Source: Mycolicibacterium thermoresistibile
GTDB lineage: Bacteria > Actinomycetota > Actinomycetes > Mycobacteriales > Mycobacteriaceae
NCBI RefSeq assembly: GCF_900187065.1
Contig: NZ_LT906483.1
Location: 4,092,001-4,156,000, forward strand
DNA length: 64,000 nucleotides
Direction: 5' to 3'
Made by a program: the position numbers and the translations under genes. The notes beneath the pieces are model-generated. The model ran no database searches, was not told where the DNA came from, and saw nothing but the letters and a program-made list of their open reading frames with translations. How positions within the stretch are numbered: the first letter of the stretch is position 1; each line of letters starts with the position of its first letter. This document shows positions 15,185-24,138 of this stretch, piece by piece.

Positions 15185-17440
15185 ATGACCGAACACGCAC
15201 CGGGCGTCCCGTTGGGCACCTGGTTGGCCGAGCTCTCCGACGAGCAGCTGGTGCGGCTGCTGGAGTTGCGGCCCGACCTGACCCAGCCCCCGCCGGGCAC
15301 CATCGCGGCGCTGGCCGCGCGGGCGCAGTCGCGTCAATCGGTCAAGGCGGCGACCGACGCGCTGGACTTCCTGCACCTGGCGGTGCTCGACGCGCTGCTG
15401 GTGCTGCACGCCGACACCGCACCGGTGCCGGTGACCAAACTGCTCGAACTGCTCGGGGACCGGGCCGATCCCGACGACGTCACCGCCGCGCTGGCGACGC
15501 TGCGGGAGCGGGCGCTGGTCTGGGGTGACACCGCGGTGCGGGTGGCCGCCGAGGCCGCCGGCAGCCTGCCCTGGTATCCGGGCCAGGCCACGGTCGAGGA
15601 CACCGGGCACACCGCCGAGGACATCACCGCCCGGCTCGCCGAACTCGACACCGCCCAGAGTGAGCTGCTGGCCCGGCTGTTGGAGGGTTCCCCGCTGGGC
15701 CGCACCCGCGACGCCGCACCGGGCACCCCGCCCGACCGGCCGGTGCAGCGGCTGCTGGCCGCCGGGCTGCTCCGCCAGCTCGACGACGAGACGGTGATCC
15801 TGCCCCGGCTCGTCGGTCAGGTGCTGCGGGGCGAGGCACCCGGACCGGTGCGACTGCGGCCACCCGATCCGGTGGTGTCGACGACGACGGCCGCCGACGT
15901 CGACGCGGTGGCCGCCGGGGCCGCGCTCGAACTGCTGCGCGAGGCCGAGGTGGTGCTGGAGACGCTCGGCGCCGCCCCGGTCGCCGAACTGCGCAGCGGC
16001 GGGCTGGGGGTGCGCGATCTCAAACGGCTGAGCAAGTCCACCGGCATCGACGAGCGCCGGCTCGGGCTGATCCTGGAGGTGGCGGCCGGAGCCGGGTTGA
16101 TCGCCGCGGGCACCCCCGACGCGGTGCCCGACGACGGGTCGGCGCCGTTCTGGGCCCCGACGGTGGCCGCCGACCGGTTCATCGAGTCGCCGCCGGCGGT
16201 GCGCTGGCATGTGCTGGCGTCGACCTGGCTGGACCTGCCGGCCCGGCCCGGGCTGATCGGCAGCCGGGGACCGGACGCGAAACCGTACGCGGCGCTGTCC
16301 GATGCGTTGTACTCCACCGCCGCGCCGCTGGACCGGCGACTGTTGCTGTCGGTGCTGGCCGATCTACCGCCCGGCGCCGGCGGTGACGCCCGCTCACTGT
16401 CCGCGGCGATGATCTGGCGGCGGCCGCGCTGGGCCGCGCGGCTGCAACCCGAGCCGGTCGAGGCGCTGCTCGAGGAGGCCCACGCCCTCGGTCTGGTGGG
16501 CCGCGGCGCGATCGCCACCCCGTCGCGGGTGCTGCTGAGCGCCGACGACGCCGAGAGTGTCGTCGCGGCGATGGCCGACGCGTTGCCGTCGCCGGTCGAT
16601 CACTTCCTGGTGCAGGCCGATCTCACCGTGGTGGTGCCCGGCCCGCTGGAACGTGAGCTGGCCGAACAGCTCTCCGTGGTGGCGCGGGTGGAGTCGGCCG
16701 GCGCGGCGATGGTCTACCGGGTCACCGAGGACTCCATCCGCCATGCCCTGGACACCGGACGCACCGCCGGTGATCTGCACAGCTTCTTCGAACGGCATTC
16801 GAAAACCCCGGTGCCGCAGGGGTTGACGTACCTGATCGACGATGTGGCACGGCGGCACGGGCAACTGCGGGTGGGCATCGCCGCATCGTTCGTGCGGTGT
16901 GAGGATCCGGCGCTGCTGGCCCAGGCGGTCGCCGCGCCGACGGTCGCGGAGTTGGAGGTGCGGTTGCTCGCCCCGACGGTGGCGGTGTCGCAGGCGCCGC
17001 TGTCGGATGTGCTCGACGCGCTACGCCGGGCCGGATTCGCACCCGCCGCCGAGGATTCCACCGGTGCGGTGGTCGACCTGCGGCCGCGCGGAGCCCGGGT
17101 GCCGGCGCCGCCGGGCCGGCGCCGCAGCTTCCGGCCCAACCCGCCGAGCCCGCAGACCCTCGGCGCGATCGTGTCGGTGCTGCGCAAGGTGGCCGCGGCG
17201 CCGTTCGGCAGTGCCCGCCTGGATCCCGCGGTGGCCATCGCCGAACTGCAGGAGGCCGCGCTGCAGCAGGCGTCGGTGGTGATCGGCTACGTCGATCCGG
17301 CGGGTGTGGCCACCCAGCGCGTGGTCGAACCGATCAGCGTCCGCGGCGGACAACTGACCGCCTACGATCCGGCGTCGGGCCGGGTGCGCGACTTCGCCAT
17401 CCACCGCATCACCTCGGTGGTGTCCGGCGACCGGGATTGA
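15185..17440 (+). CDS. Helicase-associated protein (Helicase_C_3/XPB-linked)
   Basis: A 751-residue actinobacterial protein usually encoded next to the XPB helicase gene. Helical winged-helix-like segments fill the first two thirds (for example ELRSGGLGVRDLKRLSKSTGIDERRLGLILEVA). The part from about residue 465 (PVDHFLVQADLTVVVPGPLERELAEQLS to SFFERHSKTPVPQGLTYLIDDVARRHG) matches the helicase conserved C-terminal domain 3. No Walker motifs are present, so it is not a helicase by itself. The ATG at 15185 is only 60 bp from the divergent small protein gene. In M. tuberculosis the xpb gene follows directly; here two methyltransferase genes lie between. Confidence 0.85.
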   Translation: MTEHAPGVPLGTWLAELSDEQLVRLLELRPDLTQPPPGTIAALAARAQSRQSVKAATDALDFLHLAVLDALLVLHADTAPVPVTKLLELLGDRADPDDVTAALATLRERALVWGDTAVRVAAEAAGSLPWYPGQATVEDTGHTAEDITARLAELDTAQSELLARLLEGSPLGRTRDAAPGTPPDRPVQRLLAAGLLRQLDDETVILPRLVGQVLRGEAPGPVRLRPPDPVVSTTTAADVDAVAAGAALELLREAEVVLETLGAAPVAELRSGGLGVRDLKRLSKSTGIDERRLGLILEVAAGAGLIAAGTPDAVPDDGSAPFWAPTVAADRFIESPPAVRWHVLASTWLDLPARPGLIGSRGPDAKPYAALSDALYSTAAPLDRRLLLSVLADLPPGAGGDARSLSAAMIWRRPRWAARLQPEPVEALLEEAHALGLVGRGAIATPSRVLLSADDAESVVAAMADALPSPVDHFLVQADLTVVVPGPLERELAEQLSVVARVESAGAAMVYRVTEDSIRHALDTGRTAGDLHSFFERHSKTPVPQGLTYLIDDVARRHGQLRVGIAASFVRCEDPALLAQAVAAPTVAELEVRLLAPTVAVSQAPLSDVLDALRRAGFAPAAEDSTGAVVDLRPRGARVPAPPGRRRSFRPNPPSPQTLGAIVSVLRKVAAAPFGSARLDPAVAIAELQEAALQQASVVIGYVDPAGVATQRVVEPISVRGGQLTAYDPASGRVRDFAIHRITSVVSGDRD

Positions 17441-17454
17441 CCCGACCGGCCTGA

Positions 17455-18330
17455 TCAACCGCCTTTGACCATCGTGAACTGGCCGACCTCGGTGATGCCG
17501 CGGCGGAAGAAGTCCGCGCAGCCGGTGAGGTACCGCAGGTAATTCGCGTAGACCTTCTCGGATGTCACCGCGATCGCCTCGTCCCGCCGGTCCTGCAGGT
17601 TGTCCGCCCAGGTGTCCAGCGTGCGCACATAGTGCGGGTTCATCAGCTGCAGATCCTCCTGGCGGAAACCGGCCGCGGTGGAGATGTCGACGACATCCTC
17701 GGCGGACGGCATCTCACCGCCGGGGAAGATCTCCTTGCCGACGAACCGCATGAACCGCAGATCGCTCATGGTGATGGCGATCCCGTGGTCGTGCCAGTAG
17801 CTCGGCGGATGGGTGAAGATCGTCTCCAGCACGAACCGGCCGCCGTCGGGCAGGATCCGGTGGGTCAACTCGAAGAACGGTTTGTAGCGGGGTTTGCCGA
17901 ACGCCTCGAACGCCTCGATGCTCACGATGCGGTCGACCGGTTCGTCGAACTGTTCCCAGCCCTGCAGCAGCACCCGGCGGGACCGGTCGGTGTCGAGGCC
18001 CGCCAGCAGGTCGCGGCTGTAGGCGCACTGGTTGCGGCTCAACGTCAACCCGATGACGTTGACGTCGTGGCGCTCGACCGCGCGTTTCATCGTCGAGCCC
18101 CACCCGCAGCCGATGTCGAGCAGCGTCATCCCCGGCTGCAGCCCCAGCTTGTCGAGCGCCAGGTCGATCTTGGCCAGTTGCGCCTCTTCCAGCGTCATGT
18201 CGTCGCGGGCGTAGTAGGCGCAGCTGTAGGTGCGGGTCGGGTCCTGGAACAACCCGAAGAACTCGTTGGACAGGTCGTAATGGGCCTGCACGTCCTCGAA
18301 ATTCGGGCGCAGCTCCGTCGACTCGACCAT
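17455..18330 (-). CDS. Mycolic-acid/cyclopropane-type SAM methyltransferase, UmaA-like
   Basis: A 291-residue member of the CmaA/MmaA/UmaA family that modifies meromycolate or other long-chain lipids. The SAM-binding motif is TLLDIGCGWGSTM, preceded by YSCAYYARDDMTLEEAQLAK; the end, CADFFRRGITEVGQFTMVKG, is typical. Where CmaA enzymes have an EHFGH-type motif, this one reads IEAFEAFGKPRY, closer to UmaA. The ATG at 18330 shares its A with the stop of the upstream paralogue, so both are on one transcript. Substrate not predictable. Confidence 0.9.
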   Translation of the reverse strand: MVESTELRPNFEDVQAHYDLSNEFFGLFQDPTRTYSCAYYARDDMTLEEAQLAKIDLALDKLGLQPGMTLLDIGCGWGSTMKRAVERHDVNVIGLTLSRNQCAYSRDLLAGLDTDRSRRVLLQGWEQFDEPVDRIVSIEAFEAFGKPRYKPFFELTHRILPDGGRFVLETIFTHPPSYWHDHGIAITMSDLRFMRFVGKEIFPGGEMPSAEDVVDISTAAGFRQEDLQLMNPHYVRTLDTWADNLQDRRDEAIAVTSEKVYANYLRYLTGCADFFRRGITEVGQFTMVKGG

Positions 18331-19262
18331 CACTGACCTTTCCTGCAGGTGAACTGGCAGACGTCGGTGTATCCCTTGGCGAACAGGTCCGAGCAGCCGG
18401 TCAGATAGCGCAGGTACCGGTCGTAGACCTCCTCGGAGGTGATCTCGATCGCCGCCCGGCGGTTGGCTTCCAGGTTGGCCGCCCAGGCGTCGAGCGTCTT
18501 GACGTAGTGCGGACGCAGCCGCTGCTTCTGGGTGATCCGGAATCCCGCGTTGGTCGCGGCGTCCTCGACCTGGGCGATCAACGGGATCCGGCCGCCGGGG
18601 TAGATCTCGTCGACGATGAACTTGAAGAAGCGCAGCAGCGACATCGTCGTCGGCAGGCCGAGTTCGGCGACCTCTTCCCTGCTGGTGGACACGATGGTGT
18701 GCAGCAGCATCACCCCGTCGTCGGGCAGCAGGTCGTAGGTCTTCTTGAAGTAGAAGTCGTAGTTGTCGAATCCGAAGTGTTCGAACGCGCCGATCGACAC
18801 GATCCGGTCGACCGGTTCGTCGAAGTCCTCCCAGCCCTGCAGCCGGACCTCCTTGCGGCGCGGGCTGTCCGAGTTCGCGAACCAGTGCTCCTCGATGTGC
18901 CGGCGCTGATTCTCCGAGAGGGTCAGCCCGATGACGTCGACGTCGTGTTCGTCGACGGCCCGCATGATCGTCGAACCCCACCCGCAGCCGATGTCGAGCA
19001 GCGTCATCCCCGGTCGCAGGCCGAGCTTGCCCAGCGCCAGGTCGACCTTGGCCAGCTGTGCTTCTTCCAGCGTCATGTCGTCCCGCTCGAAATACGCGCA
19101 GCTGTAGGTCTGGGTCGGGTCCTGCCAGAGCCGGAAGAACTCGTTGGACAGGTCGTAGTGCGAACGCACCTCGTCCGCCGACGACCCGGGAGCCCGGCCC
19201 GCCCGGGTTCGCTCTCTGGTCCGCGGCTGGCTCGTGCGCGATTCGCTCACCCCGTCCGGCAC
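18330..19262 (-). CDS. Cyclopropane mycolic acid synthase, CmaA2-like
   Basis: A 310-residue SAM-dependent methyltransferase of the mycolic-acid family. It carries DEVRSHYDLSNEFFRLW, TYSCAYFERDDMTLEEAQ, LLDIGCGWGSTIM and the motif IGAFEHFG, and ends CSDLFAKGYTDVCQFTCRKG. Segments such as SPRRKEVRLQGWEDFDEPVD and MSLLRFFKF are closest to CmaA2, a trans-cyclopropanating enzyme, but this is not the M. tuberculosis cmaA2 locus. The GTG at 19262 follows GGGGGGCG at a good distance; a GTG at 19250 is an alternative. The N-terminal 30 residues are Arg/Ser-rich. Confidence 0.88.
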   Translation of the reverse strand: MPDGVSESRTSQPRTRERTRAGRAPGSSADEVRSHYDLSNEFFRLWQDPTQTYSCAYFERDDMTLEEAQLAKVDLALGKLGLRPGMTLLDIGCGWGSTIMRAVDEHDVDVIGLTLSENQRRHIEEHWFANSDSPRRKEVRLQGWEDFDEPVDRIVSIGAFEHFGFDNYDFYFKKTYDLLPDDGVMLLHTIVSTSREEVAELGLPTTMSLLRFFKFIVDEIYPGGRIPLIAQVEDAATNAGFRITQKQRLRPHYVKTLDAWAANLEANRRAAIEITSEEVYDRYLRYLTGCSDLFAKGYTDVCQFTCRKGQ

Positions 19263-19532
19263 GGTTCGCCCCCCATCGCTGTCGGCGTCGGGAACAACAA
19301 CGGGGCACCCCGTGTTGCCCCCGTTACGGAACACGGTGCCGCCGACCTTACGCCGCTCGTCTGGTCCTGACGAGCCGATCCGCCCGACTCGCCGCGCCTC
19401 TTCGGCGCGAATGACGTTTGCGCAGGTGAAGGCCGGTGTCAGCGGTGCTGTCCGAACGCGCAAATATAGTGGTCGAGATGGCCGGGGCGCGTGCCGGCGG
19501 GAAGGTTTTTGCATGGCTGGGACGGAAGGCGC

Positions 19533-21182
19533 ATGACAGACGGACCTCTGATCGTGCAGTCCGACAAGACGGTGCTGCTCGAAGTCGATCACGAGCTGGC
19601 GGGTGCGGCCCGGGCCGCGATCGCCCCGTTCGCCGAGCTCGAACGCGCCCCCGAGCATGTGCACACCTACCGCATCACCCCGCTGGCGTTGTGGAACGCG
19701 CGCGCGGCCGGGCACGACGCCGAACAGGTGGTCGACGCGCTGGTGACCTATTCGCGCTACGCGGTGCCGCAGCCGCTGCTTGTCGACGTCGTCGACACCA
19801 TGGCCCGGTACGGCCGGCTGCAGCTGGTGAAGCATCCGGCGCACGGGCTCACGCTGGTCAGCCTGGACCGCGCGGTGCTGGAGGAGGTGCTGCGGCACAA
19901 GAAGATCGCCCCGATGCTCGGCGCCCGCATCGACGAGGACACCGTCGCGGTGCATCCCAGCGAACGCGGCCGGATCAAGCAGATGCTGCTCAAGATCGGC
20001 TGGCCGGCCGAGGACCTCGCCGGCTACGTCGACGGGGAGTCGCATCCGATCCGCCTCGAGCAGAACGGCTGGCAGCTCCGTGACTATCAGCAGATGGCGG
20101 CGGACTCGTTCTGGTCCGGCGGCTCGGGTGTGGTGGTGTTGCCGTGCGGCGCCGGTAAGACGCTGGTCGGCGCGGCGGCCATGGCCAAGGCCGAGGCCAC
20201 CACGCTGATCCTGGTCACCAACACGGTGGCGGGCCGGCAGTGGAAACGCGAGTTGATCGCCCGCACCTCGCTGACCGAGAACGAGATCGGCGAGTACTCC
20301 GGCGAACGCAAGGAGATCCGGCCGGTCACCATCGCGACGTATCAGGTCATCACCCGCCGCAGCAAGGGGGTGTACAAGCATCTGGAACTGTTCGACAGCC
20401 GCGACTGGGGGCTGATCATCTACGACGAGGTGCACCTGCTGCCCGCGCCGGTGTTCCGGATGACCGCCGATCTGCAGTCGCGGCGGCGGCTCGGGCTGAC
20501 CGCCACGCTGATCCGCGAGGACGGCCGGGAGGGCGACGTGTTCAGCCTGATCGGCCCGAAACGGTATGACGCGCCGTGGAAGGACATCGAAGCCCAGGGC
20601 TGGATCGCGCCGGCCGAGTGCATCGAGGTGCGGGTGACGATGACCGACAACGAGCGGATGCTGTACGCGACGGCCGAACCCGAGGAACGCTACAAGCTGT
20701 GCTCGACGGCGCACACCAAGGTCGCGGTGGTCAAGTCGATCCTGGAACGGCACCAGGGTGAGCAGACCCTGGTGATCGGCGCCTATCTGGAGCAGCTCGA
20801 AGAGCTCGGCAGGGAACTGGACGCCCCGGTCATCCAGGGCTCGACCAAGACCGCCGAACGCGAGGCGCTCTTCGACGCGTTCCGCCGCGGGGAGATCTCC
20901 ACGCTGGTGGTGTCCAAGGTCGCGAACTTCTCCATCGACCTGCCGGAAGCCTCCGTGGCGGTGCAGGTTTCGGGGACGTTCGGTTCGCGGCAGGAGGAGG
21001 CCCAGCGGCTGGGCCGGCTGCTGCGGCCGAAGGCCGACGGCGGCGGCGCGGTGTTCTACTCGGTGGTGTCGCGCGACAGCCTCGACGCCGAATACGCGGC
21101 CCACCGTCAGCGGTTCCTGGCCGAGCAGGGGTACGGCTACATCATCAAGGACGCCGACGACCTACTCGGCCCGGCGATCTGA
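19533..21182 (+). CDS. ercc3: XPB/ERCC3-type DNA helicase
   Basis: A 549-residue SF2 DNA translocase. Domains in order: an N-terminal damage-recognition-like domain, HD1 with Walker A LPCGAGKT (lysine 209) and the DEVH box at 298-301 (IIYDEVHLLPA), the RED motif in LTATLIREDGREGD, and HD2 ending with the arginine-finger motif RQEEAQRLGRLLRPK. The ATG at 19533 follows GGAAGG; the open frame runs 14 codons further upstream without support. It would act in DNA unwinding or repair. Its usual partner gene (15185-17440) is 2.1 kb upstream. Confidence 0.95.
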   Translation: MTDGPLIVQSDKTVLLEVDHELAGAARAAIAPFAELERAPEHVHTYRITPLALWNARAAGHDAEQVVDALVTYSRYAVPQPLLVDVVDTMARYGRLQLVKHPAHGLTLVSLDRAVLEEVLRHKKIAPMLGARIDEDTVAVHPSERGRIKQMLLKIGWPAEDLAGYVDGESHPIRLEQNGWQLRDYQQMAADSFWSGGSGVVVLPCGAGKTLVGAAAMAKAEATTLILVTNTVAGRQWKRELIARTSLTENEIGEYSGERKEIRPVTIATYQVITRRSKGVYKHLELFDSRDWGLIIYDEVHLLPAPVFRMTADLQSRRRLGLTATLIREDGREGDVFSLIGPKRYDAPWKDIEAQGWIAPAECIEVRVTMTDNERMLYATAEPEERYKLCSTAHTKVAVVKSILERHQGEQTLVIGAYLEQLEELGRELDAPVIQGSTKTAEREALFDAFRRGEISTLVVSKVANFSIDLPEASVAVQVSGTFGSRQEEAQRLGRLLRPKADGGGAVFYSVVSRDSLDAEYAAHRQRFLAEQGYGYIIKDADDLLGPAI

Positions 21183-21528
21183 GTTCGGCGCTTCGTACCG
21201 GCGTCGTTTTTTTGCGCTGGCCTCGTTTTTGCGTCGAGGGCTGTTGATCGCGCCGACCAACAGCCTTGTCTGCAATATCGAAGGCCGTGACCGACGTGAA
21301 CTCGACCGGTGACGGAAAACAGCGGCTACTCGCCCCACCCACCGCCACACGGCCATCGCCGTACACCGCCACCGTCGTCGTGACGTATGAACTCACCGGC
21401 TGCGAAGCGCAGACGACCACCCGCCGCAGCAACGCCGTTCTTGCGCACAGGGCTGCTCTCGAAGCGCTCAACAACGACCCTGAGTGCAAAAACGGCGAAT
21501 ATGCGACGCCGCCGGCCGACGATTCAGA
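21183..21528. other. Gap without a confident gene
   Basis: This 346-bp gap after the XPB gene has lower GC than its surroundings. A plus-strand open frame from 21266 would encode about 85 residues before running into the antisense of the cupin gene (TATVVVTYELTGCEAQTTTR). A minus-strand frame spans nearly the same bases. Neither shows a known domain or convincing ribosome binding site, so neither is called. Confidence 0.5.
21239..21265 (+). terminator. Hairpin downstream of the XPB gene
   Basis: GGCTGTTG and CAACAGCC form a perfect 8-bp stem. T-runs (21207-21213 and 21226-21230) lie upstream of it rather than behind it, so it is not a classical intrinsic terminator. It marks the end of the XPB transcript only tentatively. 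Confidence 0.4.
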
Positions 21529-21873
21529 TCAGGTGTGCGGCCCGACCGGTTTGACCACGGTGAGCAGCACCACCGAGTCCTCGATCGCCCGCAGCGCGTG
21601 CCGTTCCGCGGGGATCATCAGGTGATCGCCTGGAGAGCCGTCCCAGCCGTGCGGCCCGGCGGTGAGGCGCACCCGGCCCTGCAGCACCTGCAACGTCGCT
21701 TCACCCGGGCTGTCGTGCTCGGCGAGTTCGCTTCCGGCGGTCAGCGCCATCAACGTCTGCCGCAGCGCACGATGATGCCCGCCGAAGATGGTCTGGGCGC
21801 TGCGTCCGCTGCTGGCCGCCTTCGCACTGGCCAATTCCTGACGTGCGAGCGCGGTGAGTGAGATCTTCTCCAT
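21529..21873 (-). CDS. Single-domain cupin protein
   Basis: A 114-residue cupin of the RmlC-like fold. Motif 1 is reduced (LTAGSELAEHDSPGEATLQVLQG), and motif 2 reads PAERHALRAIEDSVVLLTV with one histidine. Only two of the usual metal ligands are obvious (EH and RH), so metal binding is possible but uncertain. The N-terminal helix (SLTALARQELASAKAASSGRS) is typical of small cupins linked to hemerythrin or stress genes. It stands 65 bp from the LLM oxidoreductase on the same strand. Confidence 0.78.
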   Translation of the reverse strand: MEKISLTALARQELASAKAASSGRSAQTIFGGHHRALRQTLMALTAGSELAEHDSPGEATLQVLQGRVRLTAGPHGWDGSPGDHLMIPAERHALRAIEDSVVLLTVVKPVGPHT

Positions 21874-21938
21874 CGCCCCATCGTCGCACTACAACCCGCA
21901 AAAATGCACCTAAGGCGAGCCTCACTGCGCCGAAGGGC

Positions 21939-22928
21939 TCAGCTCAGCGCCGGAATGACCTTCTGCTCGAACATCTCGATGCCCGACCGGTCGTAGGCGG
22001 CTTCGGGGAAGTACATGATCGCGTACTCGCAGCCGAGGTCGCGCATCCGCTGCAGCCGTTCGATGACCTGATCCGGGGTGCCGGTCGCCGAGGACGGTGC
22101 CTTGATCGAGTCGACCATCCCGTCGGCGGCGTCCTCGCCCACCCGGGACACCAGCCGGGCCCGCACCTGCTGCAGCCGGTCGGCCACCTCCGACTCGGTC
22201 TCTCCCAGCACCGCGTTGAAGTTGGCCGACCGCACGATCGCCTCGAAGTCGGTGCCGACGTCGTGGCAGTGTTCGGCGAGGATCTCGGACTTGCGTTCGA
22301 AACCCTCCGGGTCGCAGGTGTAGTTGGTGTAGTCGGCGTACTTGGCGGCGATGCGCAGGGTGACCTTCTCCCCGCCGCCGGCGATCCACAGCGGGATGCG
22401 CTCGTCCTGCAGCGGCCGCGGTTCCACGATCGCGCCGTCGACCTGATAGTGCTCGCCGTCGAAGCTGACGATGCCGTTGAGCCAGGCGTCGTGCATGATC
22501 TGCACGCCCTCGTCGAGCCGGCCGAGCCGCACCTTGGCGGGCGGGAAACCGTAGCCGTAGGCGCGCCATTCGTGTTCGTACCAGCCCGCGCCGATGCCCA
22601 TCTGCACCCGGCCGCCCGAGATGACGTCCACCGTCGCCGCCACCTTGGCCAGGTAGACCGGGTTGCGGAAGCTCATCGCGGTGCACATCTGGCCGAGCTT
22701 GATCGACCGCGTGCTCGCCGCGTACGCCGCCATCAGCGACCACGCCTCATGGGTCGCCTCGTGGGTCGGCATCGGCACGGTGTGGAAGTGGTCGTACACC
22801 CAGATCGAGTCCCAGGCACTCTGATCGGCGTACACCGCGAGGTCGCGCATCACCTGCCAATGCCGCTCGGGTGGGATGTCGACCAGGTCGAGTCGCCAGC
22901 CCTGCGGGATGAACAAACCGAAGCGCAT
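21939..22928 (-). CDS. LLM-class F420-dependent oxidoreductase
   Basis: A 329-residue TIM-barrel protein of the luciferase-like monooxygenase family, probably using cofactor F420, which is abundant in mycobacteria. It begins MRFGLFIPQGW and carries the typical WDSIWVYDHFHTVP, QMCTAMSFRNPVYLAKVAATVDVISGGRVQMGIGAGW and PLWIAGGGEKVTLRIAAKYADYTNY segments. The last third (TPDQVIERLQRMRDLGCEYAIMYFPE) is characteristic. The start at 22928 gives the family N-terminus. Substrate unknown. Confidence 0.92.
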   Translation of the reverse strand: MRFGLFIPQGWRLDLVDIPPERHWQVMRDLAVYADQSAWDSIWVYDHFHTVPMPTHEATHEAWSLMAAYAASTRSIKLGQMCTAMSFRNPVYLAKVAATVDVISGGRVQMGIGAGWYEHEWRAYGYGFPPAKVRLGRLDEGVQIMHDAWLNGIVSFDGEHYQVDGAIVEPRPLQDERIPLWIAGGGEKVTLRIAAKYADYTNYTCDPEGFERKSEILAEHCHDVGTDFEAIVRSANFNAVLGETESEVADRLQQVRARLVSRVGEDAADGMVDSIKAPSSATGTPDQVIERLQRMRDLGCEYAIMYFPEAAYDRSGIEMFEQKVIPALS

Positions 22929-23021
22929 GGCACCCGACTCTACGACTCTTCACCGGCGCACATGTCGGCGGCGCGGCCTTTCCGCTGCGAGGTGCTTTCC
23001 CGGTGGTTAGCCTGGGATTTC

Positions 23022-23447
23022 ATGGCGCTCTCCAAAGCCGAACGAGAAGAGTTTCTGGCCGAACCGCGGGTGGCGGCGCTGTCGGTCTACGCCGGTGACC
23101 GGCGCGGACCGCTGACGCTGCCGATCTGGTACCAGTTCCAGCCCGGCGGGCAACCGTGGGTGTTGACCGGATCCGGGTCGCGGAAACACCGGCTCATCGA
23201 GGCGGCCGGGCACTTCTCACTGATGGTCGAGCGCACCGAGCCGACCACCCGCTACGTGTCGGTCGACGGGCCGGTCAGCCGCATCGAGCCGGGAACCGAC
23301 GAGATGATGGCGGAGATGGCCCGCCGCTATCTCAGCGCGGAGTCCGCCGACCGGTATCTGCAGTTCGCGCGGGAGAACCTGGGCGAGCACGTGGCCATCT
23401 ACCTCGAACCCCGGCACTGGCTGTCCGCCGATCTCGGCAGTTTCTAG
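23022..23447 (+). CDS. Pyridoxamine 5'-phosphate oxidase-fold protein
   Basis: A 141-residue split-barrel flavin/F420-binding protein: FLAEPRVAALSVYAGDRRGPLTLPIWYQF, GSRKHRLIEAAGHFSLMVERTEPTTRYVSVDGPVSRIE and a C-terminal AIYLEPRHWLSADLG. These small proteins reduce F420 or flavin-dependent substrates or bind haem; which applies here cannot be read. The ATG at 23022 is the first methionine giving the complete fold; the open frame from 21858 is antisense to the LLM gene. It is four bases from the next methyltransferase gene. Confidence 0.85.
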   Translation: MALSKAEREEFLAEPRVAALSVYAGDRRGPLTLPIWYQFQPGGQPWVLTGSGSRKHRLIEAAGHFSLMVERTEPTTRYVSVDGPVSRIEPGTDEMMAEMARRYLSAESADRYLQFARENLGEHVAIYLEPRHWLSADLGSF

Positions 23448-23451
23448 CACC

Positions 23452-24081
23452 ATGTCCTCACGGCGCTTGCTGTTCCGCACGCTGTATCGACTCGGTATGA
23501 CGCCGTGGGACGGTCACCCGCTGGCGGCCAGTCTGCGCGGACTCGTCGAAGGCGGCGTCGAGGGCTTCGAGCCGCTGCCCCCGGGCGCCGCGCTGGATCT
23601 GGGCTGCGGAACCGGTGACAGTTCGATTTATCTGGCCCGGCACGGCTGGATGGTCACCGGCGTCGACTACATCGAGAAACCGCTGCACAAGGCCCGCGCC
23701 AAAGCCGAAGCGCAGGGCGTGGACGTCCACTTCCTGCAGGCCGATGTGACCCGGCTGCGTCAGGACGTCTCACCGGACGTCGTCGGCGCCGGTTTCGACC
23801 TGATCATCGACAACGGCTGCCTGCACGGGATGAGCGCCGAGGACCGCGACGCGTACGTGCGGGAGGTGACGGCCGTCGCCGCCCCGGACGCGCGGCTGCA
23901 CATCGTCGCGTTCACGCCGGGCGGGCTGTTCGGCGTGCCCGGGATCACCCCCGAGGAGGTGGAACAGCGGTTCAGCGCCGACTGGACGCTGCTGTCCTCA
24001 GGCGTCGAGGCCGAGTCGGCGCGGGGCAACCAGGCGTCGCGCTACTACCTGTTCGCCGCGAGCAGACGCAGAACCGCATGA
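23452..24081 (+). CDS. Class I SAM-dependent methyltransferase
   Basis: A 209-residue Rossmann methyltransferase. Motif I is ALDLGCGTGDSSIYLA, motif II MVTGVDYIEKPLHKA, and an FDLIIDNGCLHGM block takes the motif IV place. This DNGCLHG form is seen in thiopurine/TehB-like small-molecule methyltransferases. It is probably co-transcribed with the split-barrel protein just upstream. Substrate unknown. Confidence 0.88.
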   Translation: MSSRRLLFRTLYRLGMTPWDGHPLAASLRGLVEGGVEGFEPLPPGAALDLGCGTGDSSIYLARHGWMVTGVDYIEKPLHKARAKAEAQGVDVHFLQADVTRLRQDVSPDVVGAGFDLIIDNGCLHGMSAEDRDAYVREVTAVAAPDARLHIVAFTPGGLFGVPGITPEEVEQRFSADWTLLSSGVEAESARGNQASRYYLFAASRRRTA

Positions 24082-24113
24082 GATCGGCTGCCGCCGTGCG
24101 ATTCTGCGTCTGC
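24062..24113. terminator. Long bidirectional hairpin between methyltransferase and fadB
   Basis: GCAGACGCAGAA at 24062-24073 pairs perfectly with TTCTGCGTCTGC at 24102-24113, extended by CGCA/TGCG after one mismatch, giving about 16 bp around an 18-base loop. The left arm overlaps the last codons of the methyltransferase. It lies between two convergent genes and probably ends both transcripts. Confidence 0.65.
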
Positions 24114-24138
24114 CCGGCGCTGAGAACTCCCCGGTGAA

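Noticed and set aside
17455..19308. Apparent 617-codon fusion of both methyltransferases
   Set aside because: The upper half is the CmaA2-like gene read in the wrong frame. Separate start at 18330 and overlap TGATG show two genes, not a frameshifted fusion.
18330..21104. 924-codon minus-strand frame seeming to fuse a methyltransferase with a long N-terminal part
   Set aside because: The part upstream of 19262 is antisense to the XPB helicase gene. The real start is the GTG at 19262 with its own ribosome binding site.
21266..21625. 119-codon plus-strand ORF after the XPB gene
   Set aside because: Its last third is antisense to the cupin gene, it lacks a ribosome binding site and a recognisable domain. 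Reported only as an open gap.
21858..23021. N-terminal 388 codons of a long frame leading into the split-barrel gene
   Set aside because: Antisense to the LLM oxidoreductase; the ATG at 23022 gives the complete PPOX fold.
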